From Vanilla planifolia (lineage: Eukaryota; Streptophyta; Magnoliopsida; Asparagales; Orchidaceae), in the NCBI GenBank assembly GCA_023846275.1, contig CM043875.1:6460626-6524625 (forward strand): DNA of 64,000 nt, read 5' to 3'. The position numbers were made by a program, and so were the translations under genes. Each line of letters begins with the position of its first letter. The first letter of the stretch is position 1. Of the stretch, positions 38,901 to 48,897 are shown one piece after another. The notes beneath the pieces were generated by a model. The model ran no database searches, had not been told where the DNA came from, and worked only from the letters and a program-made list of their open reading frames with translations.

Positions 38901-41900
38901 TTTTTTTCTGATCGTACAATACAATTTTCTATATCGTACTTTTATGATCTTATTTAATATAAAGATGAAAGTTTGATTTAGGTAGTTGTGGGATTGTAAA
39001 ATTTTCGTACAATATTTTTTTTCTGAATCATACTTATACGATACTATGATAATAGAGAGGGTATAAGTTGTTAAGGGTTTTTTACAATTACGATTCTCGT
39101 TATTGTTCAGTACAATTCTTGTAAAGCCTGAAAGATATAAGTTAAGGATAGACAAGGGCTAAGTGCTTTGTACATATACAATGGTCTCATTGTACAAGTA
39201 CAATTCTATGTTAGTAGTAAACTTACCTAGTAGGACAAGTTCGAAGGGTTGTACGATCAGCTCATTTATAAATATTATACATTGCGATTTGTTCATAAAT
39301 TATGAGTAAAAATTAGTTTGACATTTTTTTGGAAATTTTATTGTCATTAAGAATTGTTTGTAGCCTTTGAAATGTGTTCTAATGCATATAAATAGTGGTT
39401 CAAGCATAAGTGTAAAGGCTAGTAATCAATTGTATACTTTTGAAGAAAAGTTTCACTTAAAGATTATCACTTAGAGAGGATTGAGAGAATGTCATGGCTG
39501 TATTGATATTTATTTTATTCTTCATTTTTAGTCATCAAATCATATTGCATTGATCTAAGTTGGAGTATATTCTTTATTGTTTTAGCATGTCATAGTGTTT
39601 CTCTTGATTAAATTGTATTGGTTATATGAGTCTTGTATTTTGAAATTTATATTATATCTTTTGTCCTATTGTTGGGGTTTCCTCTTTTGAGCTTTGTATT
39701 GGTCTTTTAGCCATTTTTATAGAGTTTTTTGGCAGTGATTTGTAAAATTTTTTTGGCTTGGTGCTGTAAGATTCTTTGGGCTGATGTTGTATTATCATTT
39801 AACCTTATGTTTTGTAGGCTCTTCTAACTTTATGTTGAAAGCTCTTTTAGGAAATTATTTATAGAGTCCTCTGGTCTAGTGTAGGGTTTTGTTTACCACG
39901 TCTGTGAAAGGCATTTTCAGTATTTTTTCTAGTCTTTTGATCAGGGTGGATGTTGATTCGAGTTTGAACTAAACTACTTACAAATCTTATATACAATTTT
40001 CTTATTATTCTCTCACTTAAACTTTTTTAAAAGTAAACAAGATTTTTTAAAATAAGTTTATAATAATAATTAAAATTCATAAAAGGCTTTCATTACAATT
40101 CACATAATTCAATCTTTTCTTTTGTGGATATCATATTCTTTTGATTGTCAATAGCACAAATATCAACAATTATGTGAAACATTATGAAAGTCTTTTTTAG
40201 GATGGTTAGTCATTAGAAACAATTATTTTTTGATTACTTGTTGGAATATGAGAGTTAGATATCCATAGAAGGGATAAATTATAAAATATGTAATTTTTGA
40301 AGTAACAATATGAAACAATAGAATGTTTTGAGATTCTTAATTGCTTATGCAAATTTTATTATAAAATTCTTGTTTAGTTTTAAAATCTTTGTATGAGAAT
40401 TATAATATGGTAAATGCACAAGAGATTTTTAGTGGCTCGATCTCTACTTGGATTTGCGTCTACCTCCAGCTTAATGACTAGGTTTATTCTAATAATTGTC
40501 TTTTTGCCAAATAATAGGTAGGTACTTGAGAATTGATGCGAGAATCAAATTTTTAACAAAATGGATTGTATTGAAAATTAAATTTATAAGTATAGGAGCT
40601 AAAATTAAGGTCTAAAAGTGACATAAAATATAGAAAATCAAGTACAAATTAGGCTAACAAATGAGTTCAATTAATAATAAAAATCAAAAGTTTTGAAATT
40701 AAACAATAAACTCAAAACCAAGAACTTATTAGTTGGGATTCATGCTTGCTTCCAATTTGGATCAGTTATAGGTGTTGAACCGTATGAGCCCTAAGGCATT
40801 AGAAAAGTTTTGATGATAACAAATCATTTAGGTGTTGCTTTTGTGATCTAATTTATCTATGTAGTGAGTTGCATGGTGAATAATATGCAGGTAGATGGAG
40901 CAATTTTATATTCATAATTGGAGCTTGAACAATCTTATGCATTCAACAACTTGTTGAAGAAAGAAGGAAGCAAAGGCACTTAGAGTAAATTGGCAATTCA
41001 GTCTAGATCATGTATCTTACTTTACCATCTTTGCGAGCTTACACATCGCCTTAGACATTCGTATTATGATTAAGTGGTCTAGCTCAAAATGCCTTAGGTT
41101 CATATTTCTATAGAGCATTTAAGGTAGTAAAAATAGTGAAGAATGTGAGAGCAAATTGAAGTATAAATCTTAGTAGATTTAAAAGATAATACTAATTATA
41201 TAATATGAAATCTGTTTTAGACGAAATGGTTAGGTTTGTAATAAAAGGACGAACAGGAGAAACAAACTATTCATTTTGTGCTTTACTGAGGCTTTGTGGT
41301 ATTTGGACAATACTATTTAAGGATCGAATTGTACAAAGTGTCCTCAAAAGCTATGCTTGGTGATCAAATGGTTAAGAATATCAAGAGACAGTTGTGTGAT
41401 CTGGTTTTAACAGATATCCCAAGAATTTTGAATAATACCGTTATATTTATTAGATAGTATGTTTCATCAAGGGAATTATTAATCATAGGGTTTAATAAAA
41501 TTATAAAATAATATTAAATATTATGGTATGGTTAATTAGACAGTATGATCTGTTGAAAATGCATAGGACCATCATTTAGTATAATTATGATGCCTTGAAA
41601 CTTTTGTATGGTAGTTCAATATTTTAACAGATAGTATGATCGTTTAATGATACTTGCTTATAAAATGTTTAAGGAAAACCAGTAGATTCGTATAGTATGT
41701 TAATATTTTAGTTGATGGTACGATCATATAACAACCACTAGTTTTTATTAGTTTTTAAGAAAATTAAGACCTTGATACAAAAAACATTTACTCTTTTAGA
41801 CCGTATGAATAGATCGCAATATTAAACGGTGCGGTAACATTACTTCCCACCATACTCCTTATTCTGAAAAGAAATATAGGATTGTTTGATGCATGTTTCG

Positions 41901-44900
41901 AACCATACGAACGGAATAAAAAATGTGCAACGGCTAGTCTAATCTTGTTATAAAATATAAATTAGTCATTGGGAGTACCGTTGAGCATTCTATTGGAGGT
42001 TGTAAAGATTTGTCGATATAAAAAAAAAAGTAAAAAAGATAAAGATCAAATATAAAGAAAAGAGAGAAACATGAATATCAAGGGAACTTAGATTACAATA
42101 GATTAAGGAAGTGACTTACAGCATTTGCAATCTAGTGAAGTGAGAGCAGAAGCTATAGAGAAGTCATATGCAATACTCATTGTGAAGAGGATTAAGAAGA
42201 ATTCAAGAAAATCATTGCACATTCTTGTGCACTACAAGCTTTCAAGTATTACTGATTGATATTTTGGTAGATTTTTTGTAATCGCTTGTGTTGTCTCAGT
42301 TGCTTTTGTTGTGGTTGAGTTGAAAACACATTGTTTGGTTGGGTTATGGTTAATCTGTGAAAAACTTTGGCTTGTAAGTGGTGGTGAAGGCGTGTTTTTT
42401 TAGCAGTGCTTAAGTGGATTGTTTGGGGGTGGATGTGGGTTTGGGGATAAAGCCAAATAACCTAAAAATAATGTCTTTTGTACCTTTATTCTTATTTACT
42501 TGTCTATTGGCATGAACTTTTTCTTCGATTATTTTTGTATGTCCATAAGGCTTTGAAAATGGGGTGTAGATCTTTAAAGCAAGATTTTAAAAGGTTTTAA
42601 TCTCCTCCAGGCTTACTTGTATGTTGTATCTTATATACTGCCTCCTATTTCTCATTTATATTATTGTCATTACATTTGACCTTTCATATAACTTTGTCTT
42701 GGTGTTAGTGGATAGCCTGCAAAATAGTGCTAATTCCATGCAACTAAGGGTAAACCATTTGTGATAGTAAAATTTGTTATTGTCTTCTTGTATTAAGGAT
42801 ACGAGGCTTACTAATTAGACCTGAAAAAATTGTTTTGGCTCAAGTATTTCATTTGAGAACTACAAATACCAGATAAATGTAAATTTCTAAAGGTTCTGAC
42901 ATAATCATCAAGCCCAATTTTCCATTTTTTTTGTAGATTTTCTTAGCTATAGTACAAATTGAGTGGTAAGCATTCTGCATGGTTTTTTTGTCTTTCGCTG
43001 AGTTCAATGCCAAAAATCAGCGACTTTAAGAATATATCATTTGAGAAGAGAATCCAATTGAAGTAAATTATTTATATCTATAGTTGAAAGCCTTATTGTT
43101 TAGTAAACCCAAAATCTCTTTTCCTCGTTAAAATCAAGTTTGGCTTTTCCTTTTGCTTTTCTTGTATATTTCTGCTATGTGTTTTCAGTTGCTTTGATGA
43201 ATTTTTCAAATCTGAGAGATTGTGCTGAACTCTAAATAAAGCACTGAAGAGGGCACCATGATTCTTTGATGCTTAGTGATAAAGTAAATAGATGATTGGG
43301 TTGAATTTAAAATCAATGTTTCCTTCTGTTTATTTACGAGCACAGTCATCTAGAGCTATTAATCTACTATTTGTAATGTCTCAGACAATTTGTCATTGTT
43401 TTCGTGTCCCAGGAATCAAGGAAAGATATTTCTATGATCGAAGATCCTTTTGATGATGCTCCAACATACAATATTCCAGAGAAACCAGTGACTTTTGTGG
43501 AGGGTGCTTCTTACAGTGTTATAATACTTGCGGGCCTTGGAGTTGCAAGCTTAGCTGCTTATGCTGTTTTAAAGGAGCTAATTTTTGAGCCCAAGGAGTA
43601 AGTTCTTTTTGGCACTTGTCTTATTTGGTTTTCTAGCTGAACCAGCTTGGTGAAGACTTGGTTTTTCGTTGTTATCATGGTCGTTTGGTCATAGGATTAG
43701 CCTAATCACATAATGAAAGAGACAAGGAAAGCGGAGTATTGCTATGCATTATTCAATGCCGTAATACATATTTTCATTGAAAATGAAATGAATAAAATTA
43801 AAATTAGTCAAAGAAGAGGAATTGCTATGCACCGTTTTGACTGGTAGTTATTAATGCGATGACAATGACAAGGGCAGTTTAGACAAAAATTGCCATGGAC
43901 ATAGGTTAAATAATTGGTTTGCTAGAGCTCTTGTGTATAGATCCTAAATAGTTAAGTACCAAATATACATTTATGAGGTCCAACTCATATCAATTGAGTG
44001 GAAGCATGCGCTTTCTTCTTCCATCCTTTTTCCAATATATTTGAAGTTTATCCTAATAGTTTTGATTTTTGAGTTGATGGATGTCTTTGTGTATTTGGCC
44101 TAATTTGGATTTTCTTGGTTTGCTCTCCTAACAAAACTATTAAAAAGCTTTAGGAGATTTACTCGTTACTTATAATAATAGTCTTAGAGATCAGGAACTT
44201 TGTCTTGATTTTCTTTGCAAGGTTTTCACGTCTAAAAACTGAAATGGGAAAGAAAGTACATTTATACATAGCCCTCCAACACAAATTCACACCCTCGCAG
44301 AAGAGCTGAGTGTAGCTATTATCTGAACTGGTTTCCAAACGCCTAACAAGTGCGGAATGGCTTTAAACTCAGCTTTTATCACTGTAATGATATATGCTAT
44401 ATAGCAAAATAAACCTGCCAAATAATTTATGTGTAGTGTTTTGTTCGTTCAGTTGTTGAGCATGCAAAGCTGTGATAGTTTATTGTTGCTTTATTTAGAA
44501 ATTGGTATTCCTTTTCTTTTCTTGTAACCTGTTGTTTGAACCATTTACTTAATCTGCTTCTATCTTTCACTTCTGCAGGTACAAGATATTCGGGAAGGCT
44601 CTTGAAAGGGTTCAAAATGATAGCCAAGTTAGTTTTGTATACTTGTTTTCACTTCGCTGCATAAAGTGAATCATTTTGCTCTGTTAGTTCGTTATCGTGT
44701 TCTTAACTGCAATAATGTCCCGTGGTGTTATACTTCAGGTCAGAGTGAGGATTGGCTCCCCAGTGACCGGCTATGGACAGGAAAGCCGAAATCGTGCTGC
44801 TCGTCAAAGGATAGCAAATCGGGTTTGGAAAGATGAAGACGGCATTGAACATGTTGAGGTGATGCACAAAAAATTCAATTGTTTTGAAAGAACTCTGAAA

Positions 44901-45460
44901 AGGATTTGTTTAACCCAAATCATGTGAAAACCAATTATTCTTTTGCCATGATTTTTGTCCCATTCCTCGGACACCTCTTCTTCTCCATCGTAAGGCGAGT
45001 TTTATTAAACCGAATTTTATTTTATAAACTAGTCTTATTTAGTTATATAATAGAAATTGGTTTCCATCAAACAATAAGAATTAGAACAACTGCAACATGA
45101 CATTGATTTAAATTTCATCCAACGAAAATGAGACCTCAATATATTTTGAATTCCTCTAATAGTCACCCTCAACATGTTCTTTAGTTTAGACAATAATCCT
45201 GTATGGTATTTTACTTAGGTAAAATACTTTTGACACATTTGCTCACCAATCCGAGCGATTCCTGTCTGATGCATCATACATATTTCTGTTGCTGCACACA
45301 GGTTAACTTCTTCATCCGAGGGCCACACGGTGCTGGAAAGGTGTTTGCTGAAATGTTTAAAGACAGCTCCGACAAGAATTGGAAGTTCACATACCTCATT
45401 GTGGAGATTGTGTCGCCTACACATACACAGTTGATGTTGGAGTCCTATGTTCCAACTTAA
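17958..45460 (+). CDS. TIM21: TIM21-like mitochondrial import inner membrane translocase subunit (8 exons)
   Basis: Inferred coding exons: 17958-18104, 18321-18380, 18461-18479, 34130-34266, 43413-43597, 44579-44627, 44739-44858, 45302-45460. All introns are GT-AG and the phases join into 291 codons plus TAA. TIM21 is an inner-membrane subunit of the TIM23 presequence translocase. Its intermembrane-space domain contacts the TOM complex and links import to respiratory complexes. Residues 1-120 are basic, Ser/Arg-rich and weakly conserved, as a presequence would be. A membrane span follows at about 153-175 ([19 protein letters not shown]), and then the family core: [41 protein letters not shown] and a [10 protein letters not shown] strand near the end. 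Exons 4-8 are strong. Exons 1-3 rest on phase, splice sites and length near the plant family's usual 270-300 residues. Met14 ([12 protein letters not shown]) is an alternative start. The two giant introns are filled with retroelements. Confidence 0.88.
18461..18479 (+). other. TIM21: 19-nt microexon of TIM21 (exon 3)
   Basis: It is preceded by TTTGGCTGTAG and followed by GTGAGT, a strong donor. It enters in phase 0, encodes DFMVAE and leaves one base (G), which joins GA at the start of exon 4 to make a Gly codon. Without it, exon 2 joined directly to exon 4 would run into a stop, because exon 4 read in phase 0 hits TAA after 14 codons. This phase argument is the main support. Confidence 0.65.
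18480..21884. other. TIM21 intron 3, proximal part without recognisable elements
   Basis: It is T-rich and intron-like. The only local structure noticed is a short imperfect tandem near 19040-19115, where GGAAC(T/A)TGCTTG..TGAT(G)GAACCAAGA occurs twice about 54 bp apart. Frames at 19242-19463, 20376-20597 and 20844-21176 have no known domain and are probably chance. Confidence 0.55.
21885..23609 (-). repeat. Copia 3' LTR
   Basis: It aligns with 28422-30102. Shared landmarks include CAGTCTTC near the left edge, ACTATATAAAA(T/C)ATGGCTTACAAT, TTTATTTGTAAGAC/TTATTTGCAAGAC, ATAAATGAGATC and ATCAAACTCT(C/T)ATATAA at the right edge. It contains many words of the type TATCGTA, ATACGAT and TTGTACAATA. 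Ends are estimated from the alignment, to within a few bases on the left and a few tens on the right. Confidence 0.85.
24180..26603 (-). pseudogene. Copia pol remnant: pre-integrase, integrase, RT, RNase H
   Basis: Read right to left on the minus strand. The 26394-26603 frame holds the GAG pre-integrase segment ([12 protein letters not shown], then a degraded W-H-x-K-L-C-H). Integrase C-terminal words lie near 25870-25700 (HHMNCYTL for [18 protein letters not shown] for FILNN...G..). RT has AFLNG near 25060, [12 protein letters not shown] for [27 protein letters not shown], and QIYVNDI at about 24815-24835, where catalytic YVDD has become YVND. RNase H has [14 protein letters not shown] and [11 protein letters not shown] near 24190-24300. 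Multiple stops and frameshifts make it non-functional. Confidence 0.85.
27335..28260 (-). pseudogene. Copia gag remnant with CCHC zinc knuckle
   Basis: At 27335-27526 the minus strand encodes [14 protein letters not shown], a near-complete C-x2-C-x4-H-x4-C knuckle, followed by a Lys-rich stretch and an acidic Ser-rich tail, as in Sirevirus gag. The frame 27646-27834 ([20 protein letters not shown]...[15 protein letters not shown]) matches the gag segment LPxxWxxKVTAIxEAKDLxxLxLxELIGSLxTxE. Upstream pieces near 27870-28020 match WExLxxTYEGTxxVKExKIN. The gag protein would package element RNA; here it is broken by stops. Confidence 0.85.
28405..28419 (-). other. Copia primer-binding site (initiator tRNA-Met type)
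   Basis: The minus strand reads TAGAATTAGAGCCAA immediately inside the 5' LTR edge. It matches TGGTATCAGAGCCAA at 12 of 15 positions. This is where minus-strand DNA synthesis would be primed. Confidence 0.75.
28422..30102 (-). repeat. Copia 5' LTR
   Basis: Partner of 21885-23609. The left edge TG at 28422 abuts the PBS. On the minus strand this edge is the LTR 3' end, with the CCTCTTT-like run inside it. Like its partner it is dense in ATCGTA/TACGAT/TTGTAC words between about 29160 and 29660. Confidence 0.85.
30230..32400. repeat. Diverged duplicated segments, possible non-autonomous element
   Basis: A unit of about 170 bp beginning GTCGATTGATGTTGAAG is repeated at about 30578-30730 and 30768-30915. 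A third, much poorer version lies near 32140-32300. Separately, a stretch near 30335-30400 (CCTTTGTGAAAAGGGG) resembles 31668-31730 (CCTTTGTGGAAAGGGG). A TATA-like GGTTATAAAAAGGAACC lies at about 31864-31880. The arrangement hints at LTR-like ends around a non-coding interior, but no TG..CA ends, PBS or protein motif was found. Confidence 0.45.
32401..33589. other. TIM21 intron 3, distal part, nothing recognised
   Basis: Ordinary T-rich intron sequence. Short frames at 32622-32819 (minus) and 33406-33615 (plus) have no known domain. Confidence 0.5.
33590..34005. repeat. Imperfect direct duplication at the 3' end of intron 3
   Basis: Segments near 33605-33760 and 33845-34005 share an ordered set of words: TGTTGTAAA(C/T)T, TAGATATCAT, ATCTAATTAA/GTCTAACTGG, and GAAACAAATGTTTCAAGAA. 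The period is about 245 bp. The second copy ends 125 bp before exon 4. Confidence 0.75.
34267..35593. other. TIM21 intron 4, proximal part
   Basis: No element was recognised. The frame 35280-35525 includes [20 protein letters not shown], which reads like real protein in composition but matches nothing I know. It could be a fragment of an inserted gene or cDNA. Confidence 0.4.
35594..36850 (-). repeat. Copia LTR, minus orientation (left LTR of a second element)
   Basis: The left edge is TG at 35594. The minus strand there reads CATCATCTCCCTTCTTGTG, the pyrimidine-rich U5 end typical of these LTRs. The first 300 bp align with 40256-40520. The interior carries CGTATCGTACG and TATATTGTAC words (36310-36720). 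The right edge was not located; 36850 is a guess. Confidence 0.5.
37600..38165 (-). pseudogene. Second copia gag remnant with zinc knuckle
   Basis: The minus strand near 37625-37720 reads [19 protein letters not shown], a complete C-x2-C-x4-H-x4-C knuckle followed by a Lys-rich run. The stretch 38100-38160 aligns with the 5' end of gag beside the first element (28310-28345, GTATC(A/T)TC/TACCCAAAG). The homology breaks at about 38165-38300, where a plus-orientation LTR begins. Confidence 0.75.
38301..40125 (+). repeat. Copia LTR, plus orientation, inserted in the second element
   Basis: It begins TGTTTTGATGTTAATCATAA, like the Sirevirus-type LTR start. It has a TATA-like CATATAAATAGTGG at about 39386 and ends near ACAATTCACATAATTCAATC, like the U5 end. 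A degenerate TGGATATCAT follows at about 40124, reminiscent of a tRNA-Met PBS. Its middle is rich in GATCGTA/ATACGAT words. Whether it is solo or part of a truncated element is unresolved. Confidence 0.5.
40242..40750 (-). repeat. Copia LTR portion, minus orientation (right LTR of second element)
   Basis: It aligns with the first part of the LTR at 35594. The minus strand at its left flank reads TGGATATCTAACTCTC, a PBS-like sequence directly beside the LTR edge at about 40256. This is expected if it is the 5' LTR of the antisense element whose gag lies at 37.6-38.2 kb. It is cut on the right by the plus-orientation LTR at about 40800. Confidence 0.5.
40800..42625 (+). repeat. Copia LTR, plus orientation
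   Basis: It starts near AGTTTTGATGATAACAAATC, the characteristic start of this LTR class. It ends near TTTTAATCTCCTCCAGGC, which resembles the U5 terminus AATTCACCCCCCTCTTAGGC. It is followed within about 20 bp by GTTGTATCTTAT, a weak PBS. Length is about 1.8 kb, as for the other copies. Edges are approximate. Confidence 0.5.
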
Positions 45461-47550
45461 ACTGAACCATGTCTTAGCGAACAGAAACCCCCTTGTTCCC
45501 AGTTTGCCAAATGACTTGTTCTGACAAAAATTTTGGTGTACATCGTTCCAAAGGAAGCTATTGATTGATTTTGACTTCTGCATGAGCTATTTGTATGATG
45601 GTGTCTTTATATTTTAAGGAAATAATTGGGTATGGATAAAGTGTATTAAAACTTCGACGGTTTCTCCTTAAGTATATTCATTTGTAGGGAATTATCTCTA
45701 GTTTATATTCTCCTGGAAGAGTTGATGCCATTGTGTTTTTATTTTAAAGAGTTTTACTTGTTGTTTACAACCTCCACATCAGTTGATGTCACGCTAATTG
45801 TCATTTTTTGTGCGTGAGAAGCTCATTATTTGTGAAAATTCTCTTGGGTTTCGTTTGGCAATTTCATGGGCTTCTGTTCTTGATGTTACTAAATGATATT
45901 TTTAAGAAATCGTGATGTGATTTGGTGCGTTTTAAATTGAAACGGTACAGCCTTGTTTGTTTTTGTTCTTATATAATTCATTTTTCGAATTGGTTTTGTG
46001 CTGAACATATGTTTTGGTTGGTGTGGTGTGGTCAACTATTTGCTGCTCTATTGAAATTAAATTAATTAGGTGTGAAGCAAGTCAATGTAAGCATTGTTGC
46101 TTTATGGATATTTTTTTTCGAAACGTCTATAGCATGCTAAAAATCCATTTAGGTTCTATTTAAAAGTTTTAAAATCCTTAAAAGGTAATTTTATTATATA
46201 TTTTGGATAATATTTATTTTTTTTTATGATGATGTTTAGGTGAATGTTATTTAAATATATTTTATTTATAGTAAGTATTACAATTATTCAATCAATATGA
46301 TTGATGTATGTTATTATAGTTTTTTATTATTTTGTATTTAGATTTAATATGTTTTTGATATTTTAATTAAGAATTTGTTATCATTTTAAATGATTAATAT
46401 GTTATTTTATATCTATTGAGTTTAATTTAATTAATATAGTATTGTAATTAAGAGAAAGAATTGATGAAAATTTTAAGGTGAACTTAAGTTTCTTTAAGTC
46501 TAATGTACTTAGTCTTTTTTTTTTTTTTTGAGGTACATTGAGCTTAAGCCTTCCAAGTTAAAGATCTTTTTTTTTGTTAAAAATCTTATTTAAAAAAATT
46601 GTTGAACTTTATCTTCTTTTAGTGGTTTTTTTCTTAAATGGAGACTAAGCAAGATTTTAAGTATAAAATCTTTCTTTTTTTTAGCAACACAATTTTTTTG
46701 TGTATGTTTCAGAAAATGTATACCAAATTTAATGAAAATTTATAGTTATTTAATCCTTCATAAATTTTATGTTTTTGGTTTTTCATTTCAAATAAATTAC
46801 ATCAGTTTGTTTTAGTTTAAGCCTAAACTTGTCTAATTTTTAAGGTTTATTATGTAAGATTTTGCTTTTTTGTTTCATAACCTTAGCAAAAATGTTTTTT
46901 ATATTTTAAAAATTGAGTAATTCGAATTCATTTATGGATAATTAATTTTGATATTAAAAGTTTTTGAAAATGTATTTCTTTCCTTGGGTTTCGCAAATAT
47001 ATACAAATGCATTATATCATTGTTTTTGTCACAACTATTGTACACAATACTAACCCATCTCATCATGACATTGAGAAATTGGATAATCGAATAAATTTAT
47101 ATATGTTTTTATATAAAAATGTTACCTATAATATGTCAGACATTGTTTAAATAGATCTAACTAAGTTGAATGTTGAATCATATAATAACAATTATGTTGT
47201 CACCAAACTATTAGGAGTGACAATTTTTGTCTTGCTAAACTTGAGCCATACCTTGGTGGTCTCAACGATGCTCAAGTCTTACCTCCTCAAAAAGAAATTT
47301 ATATAATTGAATGAATATTTTTAAAATGTTATTTTTTATTTTTATTCTACATAACATGTATTTTGCAATGGAATGAGCCAAACCTATTACAAATGACATG
47401 AGAAAAAGGAGAGAATAGACGGGTTTGTAAAGATCTATACTACGAATTCCGACGCCAAACAACAGATTAAATCATCAAATGTAACTTATTCGATTTTTTT
47501 AACTCCATTAAGACAAAATGGTGTAATTTGGATTGATGTTGGTTAATTTG
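45461..47550. other. TIM21 3' UTR and TIM21-MYB intergenic region
   Basis: The first few hundred bases are presumably 3' UTR; AATAAT-like signals lie at about 45620. Beyond about 46100 the sequence is AT-rich without exon-like frames or element motifs. Confidence 0.5.
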
Positions 47551-47648
47551 CACTCTACATAAAGGTATTCGGCTATACTTTCTTTTCCCATTCTCTGCTT
47601 CAAGCAGCAAAGCCGAGTTCATCCCTGTGGAAAGCCCGCATAGAATTA

Positions 47649-47673
47649 CCACACACACAAACACACACACACA
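47649..47673. repeat. (CA)n microsatellite in the MYB leader
   Basis: An imperfect CACACA run ends 12 bases before the MYB start codon, so it would lie in the 5' UTR. Confidence 0.9.
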
Positions 47674-47684
47674 GAAATCGAGAC

Positions 47685-48897
47685 ATGGGAAGAGCTCCTT
47701 GCTGCGAGAAGATGGGCTTGAAGAAGGGGCCGTGGACGCCAGAAGAAGACCTGATCCTCGTCTCTTACATACGAAGATATGGCCATGGAAACTGGCGAGC
47801 ACTGCCCAAGCAAGCAGGTCATTGCCATGTTTCTCCTTGCTGAGATTTTAGATCTTGTTCCAGAGGGAAACCCATGAGTACTTAATTGCTTTGCTCTTCT
47901 GCTTCAGGTCTCTTAAGGTGCGGAAAAAGCTGCAGGCTTCGGTGGACAAACTACCTGAGGCCGGACGTTAAGAGAGGAGAATTCAGCAAGGAGGAAGAGG
48001 AGATCATCATTCATTTGCATGCACTGCTTGGAAATAGGCAAGCTTAATTTCAGCTTTCATGCCCAACTTGAATATGAAAGGAGCCATTTAATATGTGAAG
48101 TGCAATTTGGTTTTAAGGCTTTAAAAAAGGAGTTTTTATAAATATTTGAGTAAATTCATTGAGTTTTCATATAAAAAAGTGTTTTTTTAAAAGAGAAATT
48201 CTTAAAAAGGGCATTTTTTTTTCGAGGAAGTGCTGAAAGGGTATTGGGTTTGAATATAATAGTTGATATTTGAGAGGACAGTATTTGGTTGCAGCTGGAA
48301 TCTCTACTAATGCATTGAGAAGTTCTTAGAATGTCTGTTGGGGAAAAAGTCAATAAATTTCATGCCTTTTTCTATACGTCCTTCTCAAGGGTCATCATCC
48401 AGATTAAGCTTGCTAGTTTTCAAATCCTCAAAAGGACAGTTTTTTTCATCAGATGGTCTGCAATCGCGGCTAAGTTGCCAGGAAGAACTGACAACGAGAT
48501 CAAGAACATGTGGCACACTCACTTGAAGAAAAGATTGAATCCAAATCAAACCTATAAGGAATCCAAGCGAAGGAGCCGAGGCTACGCCAAGTGCAAGAAG
48601 GAGCCCAGCAAGACAGAAGTACAAGGCCATAAACCACCACCTGTTTGTTCACACAGTGATGCTTCATCCACGGCCGATGCCAGAAAAAATTGCGTTTTGG
48701 GCACCACGAATTCTCTGGAATGGCTTCCCAAGATTGATGATGCTCTTTGGTCAGGAGGACTGACGGGGAACAAAGATTCCAACTTGGTGGAACAGGAGGC
48801 TTCAATCAGCAAAAAGTTTGATTCTTGGAGCTCTTCGGGTGAAGATGTTATGAGCTTTTGGATAAATATGTTGGCAGAAGCTGGAAATTTGGCGTAG
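47685..48897 (+). CDS. R2R3-MYB transcription factor, subgroup 2-like (3 exons)
   Basis: Exons 47685-47817, 47908-48037 and 48453-48897 encode 235 residues; the introns fall at the two classic R2R3-MYB positions (133- and 130-nt first exons). It would bind DNA in the nucleus through two helix-turn-helix repeats. R2 (about 14-61) begins [17 protein letters not shown] and keeps its three Trp. R3 (about 67-112) has Phe-Trp-Trp in the usual pattern and ends [19 protein letters not shown]. The N-terminus [15 protein letters not shown] and the short C-terminal motif [18 protein letters not shown] resemble MYB13/14/15 (subgroup 2), whose members act in stress responses and phenylpropanoid or stilbene regulation. 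The target here is unknown. Intron 2 starts with GC. The start codon is the first ATG after a (CA)n leader. Confidence 0.93.
48038..48452 (+). other. GC-AG intron of the MYB gene
   Basis: The exon ends GGAAATAG and the intron begins GCAAGC; it closes with TTTTTTCATCAG. Splicing here restores Arg-Trp (AG plus ATGG) of R3 exactly. No GT within reach gives an intact R3. GC-AG introns are a known minority class with otherwise strong donors, as seen here (AG|GCAAG). Confidence 0.85.

Noticed and set aside
45215..45583. 122-codon minus-strand frame over the TIM21 last exon
   Set aside because: It is antisense to a clearly conserved exon; a shadow frame.
47467..47851. Several frames on both strands around the MYB leader and first exon
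   Set aside because: They overlap the real MYB exon 1 or its (CA)n leader in other frames and have no domains.
48331..48452. ATG at 48331 as the start of the MYB protein
   Set aside because: This would omit R2 and half of R3. Exons 1 and 2 upstream supply the missing parts in frame, so this section is intron.
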